This document shows, in pieces, positions 26,363 through 34,056 of a DNA stretch of 50,689 nucleotides. Origin of the DNA: JAZSMJ01 sp045535815 (GTDB lineage Bacteria > Bacillota > Clostridia > Oscillospirales > CAG-272); NCBI GenBank assembly GCA_045535815.1, contig JAZSMJ010000001.1, positions 1-50,689 on the forward strand. The letters run 5' to 3'. Made by a program: the position numbers and the translations under genes. A model generated the notes under the pieces. It ran no database searches and was not told the DNA's origin. It saw nothing but the letters and a program-made list of their open reading frames with translations. Every line of letters starts with the position of its first letter. Position 1 is the stretch's first letter.

Positions 26363-26740
26363 TTAATCGGGTATAAATCCGTAAAAGATTCCGTTTACCG
26401 TTGCGAGTGTTCCGGTTTGATTTTGATTTATTGAAAGATATATCTCTTCTTCAACGTAAAATTCAAACTCCTGTCCGTCATCACCCAAAAACTTCACGTA
26501 GAATTCCATCATATGCTTAGGATTCTTGTTTCCGTACACGGACGATCCGCAATTCATCTGTACAACTCTGACGTTATGCTCTTCGATCGTAATATCAATT
26601 TCGTCATCTTCCAATTCTTCGTACTGCTTTTTCTGATCTTTTTTTGCGTGAATATATGAACCAATAAAAAATGCCGGAACTGCAAGTGCTAAAAGCAGTG
26701 CAAATATAATCATTGGATTAACTGAGATAGTATCGCCCAT
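26363..26740 (-). CDS. DUF2500-like membrane protein
   Basis: A 125-aa protein with one N-terminal transmembrane helix (about residues 9-30), a short charged linker with an acidic stretch (EELEDDEIDITIEE), and a beta-rich domain. The order MEFYVKFLGDDGQEFEFYV, then YLSINQNQTGTLATVNGIF, matches the DUF2500 (YhhM-like) pattern, whose function is unknown. The frame is open upstream to 26836, but the ATG at 26740 has AAGGAG in place and lies downstream of a consensus promoter, so it is the start. Confidence 0.72.
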   Translation of the reverse strand: MGDTISVNPMIIFALLLALAVPAFFIGSYIHAKKDQKKQYEELEDDEIDITIEEHNVRVVQMNCGSSVYGNKNPKHMMEFYVKFLGDDGQEFEFYVEEEIYLSINQNQTGTLATVNGIFYGFIPD

Positions 26741-26771
26741 AGTAGACTCCTTGTATGTGAGGTATATACGT

Positions 26772-26800
26772 ATTATATCAATAATAGGGAAGTGTGTCAA
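26772..26800 (-). promoter_or_regulatory. Perfect consensus promoter for the DUF2500 gene
   Basis: Minus strand TTGACA (26800-26795), a 17-nt spacer and TATAAT (26777-26772). The -35 abuts the rpsU terminator. Confidence 0.88.
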
Positions 26801-26833
26801 CAAAAATAAAAGGAACACAAAAATGTGTTCCTT
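26800..26833 (-). terminator. Terminator of rpsU
   Basis: Minus-strand arms AAGGAACACA (26833-26824) and TGTGTTCCTT (26819-26810), 4-nt loop, then TTATTTTTG. Confidence 0.88.
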
Positions 26834-26844
26834 CATTTCGTAAA

Positions 26845-27021
26845 TTACTTATATTTACGCTTTCTTGCAGCTTCTGACTTCTTCTTGCGCTTTACGCTGG
26901 GCTTTTCATAGTGCTCTCTCTTACGGAGTTCGGATAAAACGCCTGAACGCGCACACTGACGCTTAAATCTGCGAAGCGCACTGTCGAGTGATTCATTTTC
27001 TTTAACTCTGATTTCTGCCAT
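26845..27021 (-). CDS. rpsU: 30S ribosomal protein S21
   Basis: A 58-aa, very basic protein of the small ribosomal subunit. The translation starts MAEIRVKENESLDSALRRF, continues with CARSGVLSELRKREHYEKP, and ends in a Lys/Arg-rich tail, which is diagnostic for S21. GGAGGGAGGG upstream of the ATG at 27021 is an unusually strong ribosome site. It has its own promoter and terminator and a hairpin at the 5' end of its leader, and is probably monocistronic. Confidence 0.97.
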   Translation of the reverse strand: MAEIRVKENESLDSALRRFKRQCARSGVLSELRKREHYEKPSVKRKKKSEAARKRKYK

Positions 27022-27048
27022 CTATATTCCCTCCCTCCGCTATCAGCA

Positions 27049-27069
27049 AAGGAAATTAAAAATTTCCTT
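27049..27069 (-). promoter_or_regulatory. 5'-terminal hairpin in the rpsU leader
   Basis: AAGGAAATT (minus strand 27069-27061), a 3-nt loop and its exact complement (27057-27049). The predicted transcription start (about 27067) falls at the stem base, and no U-run follows. It may stabilise the message or take part in S21 control. Confidence 0.5.
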
Positions 27070-27073
27070 GAAT

Positions 27074-27102
27074 ATTATACAACAAATTTTTCACCGTGTC
27101 AA
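27074..27102 (-). promoter_or_regulatory. Perfect consensus promoter for rpsU
   Basis: Minus strand TTGACA (27102-27097), 17-nt spacer, TATAAT (27079-27074). Confidence 0.9.
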
Positions 27103-27150
27103 GTTAATTTCTAAAAAAATACAATAAAATGTGTTTTTTAATTAAATTTT

Positions 27151-29553
27151 TTACTTAACAACGATGTTTACAAGCTTATTCGGAACGTAAATTTCCTTGA
27201 TTACCGTCTTTCCATCAACCAAAGGCTTAACGGCTTCAGCTTCTTTAGCAATAGCTATTGCCTGATCTTTATCACAGTTCATAGGAATTACTACAGTACC
27301 CTTAAGCTTTCCGCATACCTGAATAGCGATCTCAACTGTGTTTTCAACCGTCTTGCTCTCGTCGTATTCAGGCCACTTTGAAAGTGAAAGGAATTCGCTC
27401 TCGCCAAGACCTTCCCACATTTCCTCGGTAAGATGAGGTGCAAACGGATTGAGAAGGGCAAGGAATATCTTAAGCTCATCTGCCGTTATTGAATTCTTTT
27501 CATATATATCGTTAAGTAAAGCCATAAGTGCCGCAATAGCGGTATTGAACTTCATATTGTCGATATCGGAAGTAACCTTCTTTATAGTCTTGTGGAAGTT
27601 TATTTCAAGATCTGCTGAAATACCGCTTCCGGAAACTATATCTGTAAGCGAAGCAACACGGTCAAGGAATCTCTTACATCCCTTGATGCTTGCCTGCGAC
27701 CAGGGTGCTGATTTTTCAAAATCGCCTATAAACATTTCGTAAAGACGAAGCGTATCTGCACCGTATTCAGAAACTATATCGTCGGGATTTATAACGTTTC
27801 CTCTTGATTTGGACATCTTCTCGCCGTTTTCGCCGAGGATCATACCGTGAGCCGTTCTCTTGAGATAAGGCTCCTTGCATTTAAGAATATCGATATCGTA
27901 AAGGAACTTAGCCCAGAATCTTGAGTAGAGCAGATGAAGTGTAACGTGCTCCATACCGCCGTTATACCAGTCAACAGGCATCCAGTAGTCAAGTGCTTCC
28001 TTTGAAGCGAGAGCTTCGGTATTGTGCGGATCACAGTAACGGAGGAAGTACCAGGATGAGCCTGCCCAGTTAGGCATTGTGTCGGTTTCTCTTTCTGCGT
28101 CTGCACCGCAGGCAGGACACTTGCATTTTACCCAATCCGTGCACTTAATAAGAGGAGATTCACCGTTATCTGTAGGCTCGTAAGCTTCAACCTCGGGAAG
28201 ACGAAGAGGAAGCTCGGATTCGGGAAGCGGTACCCAGCCGCACTTCTTACAGTTGACCATAGGAACGGGCTCGCCCCAATAACGCTGACGTGAGAATACC
28301 CAGTCACGAAGCTTGAAATTGATTTTTGAATGACCTATATTCTTTTCTTCAAGCCATGCGATAATTGCTTTTTTAGCCTCTGCTACTTCAAGACCGTTTA
28401 GGAAATCGGAATTGGTAAGTATACCGGTCTCAACGTCTGTGAATGCTTCTTCCTGAACGTTTCCGCCCGCAACTACTTCAATTATAGGAAGGTTGAACAG
28501 CTTTGCAAAATCCCAGTCTCTTGTATCGTGAGCGGGAACTGCCATGATAGCACCCGTACCGTATGTTGCAAGCACGTAGTCGGATATGAATATCGGAATC
28601 TCTTTTCCGTTAACAGGGTTAATGGCATTTATACCCTTGATCTGAACGCCTGATTTTTCCTTTGCCATTTCAGTACGTTCAAAATCTGATTTCTTAGCAG
28701 CAGCAGCCTGATACTGACGGATCTCTTCAAGATTTGTTATCTTGTCAGCCCATTTTTCAACAAGTGTATGCTCCGGTGCCATTACCATATACGTTGCACC
28801 GAAAAGCGTATCGGGACGTGTTGTATAAACGGTAACGGTATCGCCTTCAGTAGTGCCGAAGTTAACCTCAGCACCTTCTGAACGGCCGATCCAGTTGATC
28901 TCCTGCGTTTTAACTCTTTCGATAAAGTCAAGGTCTGCAAGATCGTCGATAAGTCTCTGCGCATACTCTGTTATGCGGAGCATCCACTGACTCTTTACCT
29001 TGTGAATGACCTCGCTTCCGCAACGTTCACAAACGCCGTTAACGACCTCTTCATTTGCAAGAACTATCTTACAAGAGGTACAGAAGTTAACGTTCATTTC
29101 CTTCTTGTATGCGAGCCCCTTCTTGTAGAGCTGAAGGAATATCCACTGTGTCCACTTATAGTATTCGGGATCGGTGGTGTTTATCTCACGTGACCAGTCA
29201 AAGCTGAGACCAAGCATCTTGAGCTGGCTCTTGAAGCGTTTAACGTTGTTCTCTGTTACTATCACGGGATGTATCTTATTCTTGATAGCATAATTCTCGG
29301 TAGGAAGACCGAATGCATCCCATCCGATAGGGAAGAGCACGTTGAATCCCTGCATTCTCTTTTTTCTTGAAACAACGTCAAGAGCTGTATAAGGACGGGG
29401 ATGTCCTATATGAAGTCCCTGACCTGAGGGATAAGGAAATTCAACGAGTGAGTAATATTTGGGCTTGGAATGATCTATCACAGCCTTGAAGGCTTCTTTT
29501 TCATCCCATTTATCCTGCCATTTTTTGTCTATGTTTGTAAAGTCGTATCTCAT
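27151..29553 (-). CDS. leuS: Leucyl-tRNA synthetase
   Basis: An 800-aa class I synthetase that charges tRNA-Leu. HIGH lies at residues 48-51 within PYPSGQGLHIGHPRPY, the KMSKS loop is at 579-583 (GEKMSKSRGN), and a full CP1 editing domain contains the TTRPDTLFGATYMV segment. Two CxxC zinc-type clusters are visible (CTSC and CERC; CKKC and CPAC). Length is normal. It is the last gene of a long minus-strand cluster, 42 nt after rsfS, so no T-box has room to lie directly upstream. AAAGGAAG lies 15 nt from the ATG, further than usual. Confidence 0.97.
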   Translation of the reverse strand: MRYDFTNIDKKWQDKWDEKEAFKAVIDHSKPKYYSLVEFPYPSGQGLHIGHPRPYTALDVVSRKKRMQGFNVLFPIGWDAFGLPTENYAIKNKIHPVIVTENNVKRFKSQLKMLGLSFDWSREINTTDPEYYKWTQWIFLQLYKKGLAYKKEMNVNFCTSCKIVLANEEVVNGVCERCGSEVIHKVKSQWMLRITEYAQRLIDDLADLDFIERVKTQEINWIGRSEGAEVNFGTTEGDTVTVYTTRPDTLFGATYMVMAPEHTLVEKWADKITNLEEIRQYQAAAAKKSDFERTEMAKEKSGVQIKGINAINPVNGKEIPIFISDYVLATYGTGAIMAVPAHDTRDWDFAKLFNLPIIEVVAGGNVQEEAFTDVETGILTNSDFLNGLEVAEAKKAIIAWLEEKNIGHSKINFKLRDWVFSRQRYWGEPVPMVNCKKCGWVPLPESELPLRLPEVEAYEPTDNGESPLIKCTDWVKCKCPACGADAERETDTMPNWAGSSWYFLRYCDPHNTEALASKEALDYWMPVDWYNGGMEHVTLHLLYSRFWAKFLYDIDILKCKEPYLKRTAHGMILGENGEKMSKSRGNVINPDDIVSEYGADTLRLYEMFIGDFEKSAPWSQASIKGCKRFLDRVASLTDIVSGSGISADLEINFHKTIKKVTSDIDNMKFNTAIAALMALLNDIYEKNSITADELKIFLALLNPFAPHLTEEMWEGLGESEFLSLSKWPEYDESKTVENTVEIAIQVCGKLKGTVVIPMNCDKDQAIAIAKEAEAVKPLVDGKTVIKEIYVPNKLVNIVVK

Positions 29554-29595
29554 TTTACTAACACAAAGCTTCCTTTCAGTGAATTTATATACTTG

Positions 29596-30000
29596 TTAAT
29601 TGCTTTCGGTTTTTTCTATGAATTGCTCCGGATCTATCTCAACCGAGTCATTCCAAAGCTTTTCAAGATTGAAAAAGTTTCTCATTTCTGAATTGAAAAC
29701 GTGGAGAAGTACGGAACCGTAGTCCATTACTATCCATGTACCTTCGTTGAATCCGTCGATATGAAGGGTTTCCATATCAGCAAGGCTCATCTTGTACTGA
29801 ACCTCATCTGCAATAGATTTTATCTGAGTATTAGACGTTCCGGAGCAGATTACAAAATAATCTGCAATAACCGTTTTACTGTCTATCTTCAGTACCTTTA
29901 TATTATGAGCTTTTTTTGAATCTATAATGTTTACTATTCTGGCGCAAACATCGATGGGAGCTGCACCGGAAAGAGAAACAACGTTTTTATTTTCTTCCAT
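29596..30000 (-). CDS. rsfS: Ribosomal silencing factor RsfS
   Basis: A 134-aa protein that binds L14 on the 50S subunit and blocks subunit joining in starvation. The conserved core is ADYFVICSGTSNTQIKSIAD, then GFNEGTWIVMDYGSVLLHVF, close to the family consensus (RsfS/IojAP). GGAGA precedes the ATG at 30000. The order nadD-yqeK-LCP-rsfS-leuS is a common Firmicutes arrangement. Confidence 0.95.
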   Translation of the reverse strand: MEENKNVVSLSGAAPIDVCARIVNIIDSKKAHNIKVLKIDSKTVIADYFVICSGTSNTQIKSIADEVQYKMSLADMETLHIDGFNEGTWIVMDYGSVLLHVFNSEMRNFFNLEKLWNDSVEIDPEQFIEKTESN

Positions 30001-30018
30001 ATTTTATCTCCGTAAATA

Positions 30019-31221
30019 TCAGTATCTGGGAATATAAAGTCCGTCTTGGTTTATATCGTCAGCCGAATGAATGATTTCGGATAGCGATCCGTCTTCACTT
30101 AGCTCAGCATAATAAATTTCATTAAAGTATGAATTGCTGTCATCGTTGAGCTTTCTGTCAGCATCAAAGAAGTCGTCTGTTATCTCAAATGTATACATAT
30201 TGAAATAGGTATTTATTATTTCAATAAGCTCGTTTCTGTGAGCAACGTAATACCACAGACCGTATGATCCGTATTCACGTATCGATTCTCCAGGCATGGT
30301 CATCATAACAGCATTTGAAAGGTCCATTCCAAGTGCCTGCTGAGCAAAGAATCCCATATCCTTTACAGGCATATTGGTTGTAAGGTTATCAAATATCTCT
30401 GATATGAGGGGAAGAACGTTTGATAGGGAAATGTTGTTCTTAACAGATTCCATAAGAGCGCTTATGAATATCTTTTGCGCATCTATTCTTCCTATATCTC
30501 CGGTGATATAGCCTTCTCTGAAGCGGATAAAGTTTTCAGACTGTCTTCCGTCAAGAATATGCTGACCTGCAACAAGGTCGATATAAAGATCCTGATCGGG
30601 ATCCTGATAATACATATTGGCAGGAATGTATATATTAACTCCGCCGATTATATCAATTATATTTCTGAATCCCTTGAGATTTAAGAGCGCATAATAGTCT
30701 ATCTTTACGCTAAACGATTTTTGCAAGATATCAACGAATGCTTCCATTCCGTCAACGTAGGGCTGTTCGGAATCGTTTCTGTATGCATCGTTTACAAGTG
30801 TTGCAAAAACAGAATTGATCTTATGCGGTGTGCCGTCAACGTTTATATACGTATCTCTGGGGATCTGCATAATTGCGAGACTTCCTGCAGTCGTATCCAT
30901 CGATACAAGCATCATAACGTCTGTGTTAAGACCGACGTTATCTCTTCCTATAACGAGGAAATTGTATTTTCCTTCAACTCTGAGGTCCTCGGGATCTGTG
31001 TTTGAAACCTCGGTATCCGATTCTTGATCTGATGTTGAAGTTTCATCAGAATTTGAAGTGCCCGTTTCAAACGGAACTTCATCATCTATGTCCGGAGTAT
31101 AGAGTATTGCGTAAGCTACAGTAAAGATTATTGCAATTATAAGGGCAGTTATAAGAGCGAGAAAAAATGTTTTTAAAAAATAACTGTTTTTCTGAGGTTT
31201 TCTTATTTCTTTATTATTCAT
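30019..31221 (-). CDS. LytR-CpsA-Psr (LCP) family protein
   Basis: A 400-aa membrane-anchored enzyme with one transmembrane helix (about residues 15-41) and an extracellular LCP domain (about 85-300). LCP proteins transfer undecaprenyl-linked glycopolymers (teichoic acids, capsule, secondary wall polymer) to peptidoglycan. NFLVIGRDN, TDVMMLVSMD and IMQIPRDTYI carry the conserved Asp and Arg residues. A Ser/Asp-rich linker follows the helix. AGGA lies before the ATG. In this organism it may attach the polymer to which the SLH protein binds. Confidence 0.92.
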   Translation of the reverse strand: MNNKEIRKPQKNSYFLKTFFLALITALIIAIIFTVAYAILYTPDIDDEVPFETGTSNSDETSTSDQESDTEVSNTDPEDLRVEGKYNFLVIGRDNVGLNTDVMMLVSMDTTAGSLAIMQIPRDTYINVDGTPHKINSVFATLVNDAYRNDSEQPYVDGMEAFVDILQKSFSVKIDYYALLNLKGFRNIIDIIGGVNIYIPANMYYQDPDQDLYIDLVAGQHILDGRQSENFIRFREGYITGDIGRIDAQKIFISALMESVKNNISLSNVLPLISEIFDNLTTNMPVKDMGFFAQQALGMDLSNAVMMTMPGESIREYGSYGLWYYVAHRNELIEIINTYFNMYTFEITDDFFDADRKLNDDSNSYFNEIYYAELSEDGSLSEIIHSADDINQDGLYIPRY

Positions 31222-31241
31222 TTTTTATGATCCTAAAGTTT

Positions 31242-31880
31242 TTAACTTTGACGAGATTGATTTGCTACCAGATAGTTTCTCGAAGTGATTGTATCAACGA
31301 ATACGGTCTGTCCCGAATCAAGAAGATTTCGTATAGTCATATCATAAGAAAGAATCAGGGTGCTGTCGAGATGTCTCATAAGGTCATCGCGCGACATGTT
31401 TTGAGTAATCTTATCATAGAAGTACTTTCTGAGCTGTATACAATCCTCAAACGTGCGTGTTGCCTCTATGTAGTCGGCAAGATATAAAAGCTTTTCCGTA
31501 AGCGTCATATTTTCTCTGCCAACCGTATGATATCTTACCGCATTAATTATAAGCTCGGTATCGCATCCCTTGAAATCTCTTTTTATAAGAGCTGCTGCAG
31601 TCTGTGCGTGAAGCAGCTTTGCGTAAGCCTTATCACTTCCCCTCAAAGGAATACCAAGCTCCTTGCATAAATCAAACTGCTGCTGCGGATTTTTTTCTTT
31701 TGTTATATCGTGGAGAAGAGCAGCAATGCAAAGCTGCTGTGTTTCATCTTCGTTTAGCGAGAACAGCTTTGCGAGAGAAAGACATTCTTTTTCTACAGCA
31801 AGTGTATGTGAGTGTCTCTTTCCGTGAACGTATTCCGTTATCCTTAAACGAATTGAATCTCTTATTTCATTATAGGTCAT
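31242..31880 (-). CDS. yqeK: HD-domain hydrolase YqeK
   Basis: A 212-aa HD phosphohydrolase. YqeK enzymes symmetrically cleave diadenosine tetraphosphate (Ap4A). The metal site is shown by RHSHTLAVE near the N-terminus, LLHDITKE (His57-Asp58) and YHTVGRENM. The gene starts 2 nt after the nadD stop, and its GGAG ribosome site lies in the nadD 3' end. Confidence 0.93.
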   Translation of the reverse strand: MTYNEIRDSIRLRITEYVHGKRHSHTLAVEKECLSLAKLFSLNEDETQQLCIAALLHDITKEKNPQQQFDLCKELGIPLRGSDKAYAKLLHAQTAAALIKRDFKGCDTELIINAVRYHTVGRENMTLTEKLLYLADYIEATRTFEDCIQLRKYFYDKITQNMSRDDLMRHLDSTLILSYDMTIRNLLDSGQTVFVDTITSRNYLVANQSRQS

Positions 31881-31882
31881 AA

Positions 31883-32518
31883 TTAACTCCGGTAAAGATG
31901 GTTATTGTTTATATAATCTATAACTTCCTGTGGCAAATAATCTGATACGTCTTCCCGGTTTTTCAGCATGGTGCGTATTTCAGAAGAAGAGATATCAATA
32001 ATATTGCCTTTAAGCTCCGATATCGATGCACCGTATCTTTCTGTAAGAAGCTGTATCTTATCACGTATAATTTCACTGTTTTGCGATAAATCAGAATCAG
32101 ATCTTCTCATGAAAACAAAATTACACATTAAAAGAAGCTCGTCTGCTTTATACCACTGATCAAGTGACAGAAGCATATCAGTTCCGCACAGAAAAAAGAT
32201 ATCTGCATTTTCGGTCTGCATAAAGTGCTTGACCGTGTTATATGAATAGCTGGGCTTTGGTGCATTAAATTCATAGTCTGAAACTATGATAGTATTATTG
32301 TACAGCGGATTGGAAGAAAAAGCAAGGTGTAACATATTAAATCTTGCATTTTCCGATACAAAAGGATAAATATTTTTGTGAGGTGGGACTGAAGCGGGGA
32401 TAATATAAAGCTTGTCAAGCTCATATTGATCGGCAAAGCGTAAAGCAGCTTCTACGTGACCGTTATGAACCGGAGAAAAAGTACCTCCGTAAAGTCCGAC
32501 TCTTTTTCTTTTTTTCAT
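31883..32518 (-). CDS. nadD: Nicotinate-nucleotide adenylyltransferase
   Basis: A 211-aa enzyme that converts nicotinate mononucleotide and ATP to deamido-NAD in NAD synthesis. VGLYGGTFSPVHNGH (residues 7-21) is the nucleotidyltransferase signature, followed by IIPASVPPHK, FLCGTDMLLSLDQW and, near the C-terminus, ISSSEIRTML, all as expected. Only 2 nt separate it from rdgB. No strong Shine-Dalgarno is seen, so translation is probably coupled. Confidence 0.95.
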   Translation of the reverse strand: MKKRKRVGLYGGTFSPVHNGHVEAALRFADQYELDKLYIIPASVPPHKNIYPFVSENARFNMLHLAFSSNPLYNNTIIVSDYEFNAPKPSYSYNTVKHFMQTENADIFFLCGTDMLLSLDQWYKADELLLMCNFVFMRRSDSDLSQNSEIIRDKIQLLTERYGASISELKGNIIDISSSEIRTMLKNREDVSDYLPQEVIDYINNNHLYRS

Positions 32519-32520
32519 AT

Positions 32521-33123
32521 TCAGAAATTAATCTTTTTGAATTCTTGTGCAAAGGCTCTCATAGCACGACCTCTGTGGCTTATGCTGTTCTTTTCTTCAG
32601 GCGAAAGCTCACCGAATGTCTTTAAAAATTCGGGACAATAGAAGAGGGGATCGTATCCAAAGCCACCGCTACCGTGTGCTTCATTCATTATAATGCCTTC
32701 ACAGCTTCCAAAAACCTTAATAGGATCTCTTCCGTCGGGGAAGGTACAAACCACACAAGACACGAATCTTGCCGTGCGTTTTTCTTGCGGAACTCCTTCA
32801 AGCTCCGTCAAAAGCTTTGCGTTGTTCTTGGCATCGTCAGCTCCTTCTCCCGAATATCTTGCACTGTAAACACCCGGTGCACCGTTCAGATAATCGACCT
32901 CAAGTCCGGAATCGTCGGAAACGGTTATATATCCCAGCCCGGAGCCTACACGTGATTTGATAAGTGCATTTTCCTCGAAGGTAGATCCTGTTTCCTCTAT
33001 TTCATCATAAAATCCAATATCGTCAAGAGAAACCACCGTTATATCTTTTGACGAATTTTGGCATAATAAAGTTTCAAGTTCCTTGATTTTATTTTTATTT
33101 CTTGAAGCAAGAAGAATTTTCAT
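32521..33123 (-). CDS. rdgB: RdgB/HAM1 non-canonical purine NTP pyrophosphatase
   Basis: A 200-aa pyrophosphatase that removes XTP, dITP and ITP from the nucleotide pool. LLASRNKNKIKELE at the start, TVSDDSGLEVDYLNGAPGVY, and the C-terminal GFGYDPLFY and ISHRGRAM motifs are diagnostic. The frame opens at an ATG five codons upstream (33138), but GGAGG lies between the two ATGs, so the ATG at 33123 is the real start. Confidence 0.95.
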   Translation of the reverse strand: MKILLASRNKNKIKELETLLCQNSSKDITVVSLDDIGFYDEIEETGSTFEENALIKSRVGSGLGYITVSDDSGLEVDYLNGAPGVYSARYSGEGADDAKNNAKLLTELEGVPQEKRTARFVSCVVCTFPDGRDPIKVFGSCEGIIMNEAHGSGGFGYDPLFYCPEFLKTFGELSPEEKNSISHRGRAMRAFAQEFKKINF

Positions 33124-33150
33124 AATGACCTCCGTCACAGTTTATAAAGA

Positions 33151-34056
33151 TCAGTCGAATATTGCCTTAATGAAGTCTTCGGGATTAAATTCTTCAAGGT
33201 CGTCAACCTTTTCTCCGACGCAAATGAATTTAACCGGTATGCCGAGCTCATTCTTTATAGAAAAGACGATTCCGCCCTTTGCCGTGCCGTCAAGCTTGGT
33301 AACTATAAGTCCGGTAATCTCTGACGTTTTGCAGAATTCTTTAGCCTGGCTTACAGCGTTCTGACCTGTAGTTGCGTCAAGAACGAGAAGAGTCTCCTTT
33401 TTGGAATTAGGAAGCTCTCTGTCGATAACACGGCTAATCTTTGCAAGCTCATCCATAAGATTCTTTTTGTTCTGAAGACGTCCTGCAGTATCGACTATAA
33501 GGACGTCTGCATTTCTGTTTTTGGCGGCGTTTATGGCATCGTATACTACTGCGGCAGGATCCGATCCCTCACTCTGACGTATAAGCTCAACGCCTACACG
33601 CTCGCTCCATATCTGAAGCTGATCTGCGGCAGCCGCTCTGAACGTATCTCCTGCGGCAAGCACAACCTTTTTGCCTCTGCTTTTCAAAAGATTTGCTATC
33701 TTTGCGATAGACGTAGTTTTTCCTACACCGTTTACACCTATAACAAGTATTACAGAAGGCGTTGACGAAAGATCGAGAGGCTGACCCTCACCTATCATTT
33801 CGATAAGTATTTTTTTGAGAGCTTCCTTTGCTTCATCTCCGTCAGAGATACGCTCGTCCTTTATTTTATCTCTGAGCTTATCGATTATTTCTTCGGTTGA
33901 AGATACACCGACGTCTGAGGTAATAAGAAGCTCCTCAAGCTCCTCGAGAAGATCCTCATCGACCTTAACGAACTGCTTGAACAACGAATCGACCTGACCG
34001 AAAACAGTATCCTTTGTTTTGGCAAGTCCTGCTTTTAATTTATCAAAAAAAGACAT
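33151..34056 (-). CDS. ftsY: Signal recognition particle receptor FtsY
   Basis: A 301-aa SRP GTPase that docks ribosome-SRP complexes at the membrane. GVNGVGKTT (107-115) is the P-loop, DTAGRLQNKKNLMDEL is G3, TKLDGTAKGG is G4 with the adjoining motif. The short acidic N-domain is typical of Firmicutes. The ATG overlaps the smc stop as TAATG, so the two are translationally coupled. Confidence 0.97.
   Translation of the reverse strand: MSFFDKLKAGLAKTKDTVFGQVDSLFKQFVKVDEDLLEELEELLITSDVGVSSTEEIIDKLRDKIKDERISDGDEAKEALKKILIEMIGEGQPLDLSSTPSVILVIGVNGVGKTTSIAKIANLLKSRGKKVVLAAGDTFRAAAADQLQIWSERVGVELIRQSEGSDPAAVVYDAINAAKNRNADVLIVDTAGRLQNKKNLMDELAKISRVIDRELPNSKKETLLVLDATTGQNAVSQAKEFCKTSEITGLIVTKLDGTAKGGIVFSIKNELGIPVKFICVGEKVDDLEEFNPEDFIKAIFD

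Noticed and set aside
29554..29581. A hairpin-bridged leuS ribosome site similar to topA
   Set aside because: AAAGGAAG is 15 nt from the ATG, but no stable stem lies between. The only pairing (AAAG/CTTT) would hide the site instead.
29554..29595. A T-box leader for leuS
   Set aside because: Only 42 nt separate rsfS from leuS, with no stem I or T-box sequence.
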